Below, in pieces: positions 60,601 to 64,000 of a stretch of 64,000 nt of DNA (within the stretch, counting starts at the first letter, position 1; the number at the start of each line of letters is the position of its first letter). The stretch is from Acridotheres tristis (lineage: Eukaryota > Chordata > Aves > Passeriformes > Sturnidae): the NCBI GenBank assembly GCA_037013685.1, contig CM072894.1, positions 10,617,449 to 10,681,448 of the forward strand, in the 5' to 3' direction. The position numbers and the translations under genes were made by a program. Below the pieces are notes generated by a model. That model was not told the origin of the DNA and searched no databases. It saw nothing but the letters and a program-made list of their open reading frames with translations.

Positions 60601-63600
60601 TGCCACAGTTGTGAGAAAGGTCTTTGGAATACTTTATAAAGTGATGACACATGTGCTGAAACCTTCACTTGCAAGAACTGGGGATTACTTCTCTCCAGCA
60701 GTAGTTCAGTGCCTTCTCATGAGACTGTCTGATACATTCAGTCTGCAGTCAAGTGGCCTTTGTGACTTTATTGTCACACTACTCTCTTTCCTAACCTTGC
60801 AAATTTAGCAGGGGGTATTTGAGAGGAAGGGCTGGTGACACTCATTCACAGATATATTAATCCCACTGCAGTCTCAGAATCAATTGATTGTTTTCACAAA
60901 AATCTCAGTTTCTCTAACAGCGTAACCAGAGCTGAGCCTGCTGCTGCAGATGGGCCTGCTGTATTTATCCAGTGTGTTGGAATAATTTCCTCTAATTTCA
61001 TATTTAAGAATTCTCAGGCTTAGTTTGCAGGATCTCATTTCTTCTGTCAAACAGAATAGCAGAGTACTTGAGATGTCTCAGCATTATTTCTGACCCTGTA
61101 TGTGACCAGTAGGGTTTTCTTTCCTTGTTTAACTGGGGTTCTTTTGTCCAATCACACATTACCACCATAGGTTTTTTCTCCCCTTGTTTTCGACCGTGTA
61201 CATTCCTATTCTTTTTACTCTATTCAGTGTGCTTTCTCTTCTTTCTTGTTCCTTTTGCCTTCTTTATGGTGCATTAAGTGATTATTTCTTTCATCCTGTG
61301 CCCAGAAAAAAGATAAAATCTGTGTTTCAAAGATTATGCCCAAAGCTACTTAAAAGAAGATTTGCTGATTCAGACATTCAAAAAATGCCAGGGCAAGGCC
61401 AGCTTTAGTTTCCTGTACTCAGATTTTCATGAGCTCTTATCTTACTGCCTGTCTGCATGTCTCTGCTGGGACAGGCAGAGCTGTGTCACTTGAAGTCAAG
61501 GCCTGTCTAGATGCCAGTGATTCTGGTAATTGGTCAGTGTACCATGTCACAGTTGTGTACCCCTTTCTGCACTGATCTCTAGTCATATTTTTAATATGTA
61601 AATTGATACCTCAGCTCTCAATGCAGTTTATATGATATGTAAAATTTCTGTGTCCATTCAAGCACTAATCCAGCCAATTGTTTGAGCACAAAAGACCTAA
61701 TTGTTTGCTTTAGCTTCCCTGCTGCTTTACTAAAACAGTGACCCTTTACCTTATATTTACATGATCTTTCCTTTTTGCTTAAATTTTTCTTGAACTTTCA
61801 CTAGACATTTACTTAAAAAACATTCCCCTTACCATTTGGGTGTAGAATGAGCTGCAAAGCAAAGAGGATTTTAAAAGAATTCATTTAGATACATGGTGTT
61901 GCCTGCTTGCTTCTTAGCTGGTTTGCTGGGCTTTGTGGTTTGTAAGAGTTGTGGGGGAGTTTTGAATTGCTTTCTCTTCTAATTTCTAGTTTGCATTCAC
62001 AACAGGCTGCCTGTTTTAGTAGTCTTCTCTATTTCTCCCCAGTGGACTATATTTCCTGTTTTCTTTGTGAACATCACCATATGTAATTGATTTACCATTC
62101 TTGCTTTCTTCCTGAATGATTTGAGAGCTATTTTGGAGCCTTTATCCAGATATACATCCCTCTCCCAAGTGTATGAGCTCTCTTATGTTCCCAGGTTAGT
62201 CCTGAACGAGGCTGTTTGAAATCCACATGTGTACTTTCATGTATTTCGTTTTTTCTTGCTTGCCTTTCTGTTCCATTTTCTTGTGGAGTCTTGAGAGCAC
62301 TATTGCAGTGTCTGTGCTGATGCCACAGCTGTTTGGAACACACAGGCATCTGAGGGAAGTAGCTTTATGCTGTCATTTCAGTTATTCTTAAACTGATAGT
62401 CCTGACTATTGATGAAGACCACATCTAAATATATGGTCTTTGTGGGTTTGCTTGTGTTTTGGTTTTTATGTGTTGGTTTGGGTTTGCTAGTTATGACTTT
62501 TTTCTTTTTTTTATTTCCAAATGCTGCATCCAACTTAATATTTCATAAAGTAAATCACTGAATAAATTTGTAACTTGTCATCAGAGCCTTAAATGCCTGA
62601 GGTGCTTCCTGTTTCATATTCACAGGGCTGAAGTTGCACGTAATTAAAATCCTGTCATTTCAGCATGAATTATTTTATTGAATCATATTTTATTCACATG
62701 CCTTTTCTCTTTCAAGGTTCTCTGATATGTATCAAACACTTGCACGTTAGTCCTACAGTGTAGCAGCTTAACTTGGATTAATTTCTTATGCTTGTTAGTT
62801 TGTGAAACAGCTCTGGTTTTGAGTGTTAGTTTCTGTGTTTTCCGTGCTTCACTTTCTTCTCTTCTGTTTCTGGTTTTTTCCCCTAGAAATTGTCTAGAAG
62901 GTTTATCTTTTCTGTAGATATATTTGTATGTCTGGCCCTAAATGCAGGTCAAAATTCCTAAAAAGAATACAGTGTATGTGTTAGGGGATTAAATGGAGCA
63001 TGGTTATAATAATTTACTTGAATAGCTTTCCTGTATTCACATCCTGTTATTAGGATGGAATACAGCACTGAGAATATTCTTAAAGGTGATTTCTATCAAT
63101 GCAAACATGCAAAACCAAATCAACGTGGAAGAAAAGTCACTTTGGAAATGTAGAAATACTGTCCTTGGTCAGAGAGCACTGATGAGAGATAGGGATTTAC
63201 TTTGTTTTGTCTTCCCAGGAAAGAGCACACTGTGCTGCTTGGAGTTTCTTCAGGCACTGTGCAAGCTACTGCACAGTTAAGATTATCCTGGGATGGGTCT
63301 GCCAGAATTCTTAAACGATGGACTGTAGAGCTGTGTGTGGCCATCCTTAGGCAGTTTTTAAAATAAAAGGTACCCAAGTAAGTCCCCATATGGCATAAGA
63401 CATAAGCACTTCAGAGGGGTCAGAAAGCATATGTAAATATGGCATGGGGGTGCAATAATCCTGGTGTTTAAAATATTGTTTCAATTTTGCTCATTTTCTT
63501 TATGCTTAGTTCTTGGATGTAATGACAATTGTCATTTTTGCTTGCTACACAAGCAAAGCTTGATGTTTTCCTGGTTGTGACTGTTTAACCAGATCAGAGT

Positions 63601-64000
63601 GTGGTTTATCAGTGCATCTCAAGTACTAACTCTTTAGTGTATTTGCAGTGAGGATAAGGTACAGACACCTAACATATATGTCATCCCTAAAAAGGTGTTG
63701 CATTCATACAGAAATGTTTATGTATGTCTGCCCTATAAGCCAGCCATGGTAACTGGTCTTTCTGAACCACTCAGAAACGAAAAACCTGTTTTGCATGCAG
63801 CTTTCTTAGCATTTTATTATGTTCATTTACGGATTGAAATGGGGTTTTGTGGAGGAGTTCTTTGCTATATCCAAGTTCACTTGCTGAAGTCAGTGGGAGA
63901 ATACAGTTCTCCATTCTTAGGCTAATGCAGTTTCTGTGGGATCAGAGCCTCCCTGCCAGTATTTGTGCTTTTAAAGTGTGTATTTTGCTTGTTTGAGGCC

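Larger units (their letters stand above)
54658..64000. other. Intergenic region right of MAIP1; no coding exon seen
   Basis: AT-rich DNA with no ORF that looks protein-like, no CpG island and no clear repeat block. By synteny it should lead into the 5' side of SPATS2L, but I could not find its N-terminal coding exon. Two possible regulatory points are listed separately (56976 and 57651). Confidence 0.6.

Noticed and set aside
54658..64000. SPATS2L coding exons
   Set aside because: Synteny predicts the gene to the right, but no frame resembling its N terminus was found. The region may hold only non-coding 5' sequence.
1..64000. tRNA, rRNA, CRISPR, operon or prokaryotic features
   Set aside because: None seen; the window is vertebrate nuclear DNA.

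Overview
This is a vertebrate nuclear DNA window, almost certainly from a bird. The evidence is AT-rich introns with GC-rich first exons, at least seven CR1 LINE fragments, no Alu/L1-type repeats, and the amniote chromosome-2q33-type gene order C2orf69 - TYW5 - MAIP1. The species cannot be settled from sequence alone.

Layout. From about 1.3 to 26.4 kb the minus strand carries many short open segments with good splice signals. I read these as a long multi-exon gene that leaves the window on the left. Five exons nearest the promoter join in phase, but I do not recognise the protein; it looks rich in hydrophobic helices. At 26.4-27.2 kb a CpG island with a perfect CRE forms a head-to-head promoter for that gene and for C2orf69 (plus strand, two coding exons, 378 aa). 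C2orf69 is followed by about 8 kb of 3'UTR/intergenic DNA and then, converging on it, TYW5 (minus strand, eight exons, 318 aa, 37.8-46.8 kb). A second pair of CpG islands at 46.5-47.9 kb drives TYW5 leftward and MAIP1 (plus strand, five exons, 246 aa, 47.6-54.3 kb) rightward, with a CR1 fragment lodged between them. From 54.7 kb to the end I see no coding exon. The next gene expected to the right from known synteny is SPATS2L, but none of its coding sequence was found.

Function. C2orf69 is a mitochondrial protein with a hydrolase-like GxSxG motif. MAIP1 is a matrix protein that works with the m-AAA protease. TYW5 is the JmjC hydroxylase of tRNA-Phe wybutosine synthesis. They share promoters or neighbourhood, not an operon. 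All exon junctions of the three known genes were checked by hand for GT/AG ends and reading phase and are consistent. The unknown minus-strand gene is an inference; one junction in it breaks phase, so it may be incomplete here, mis-modelled or decaying.
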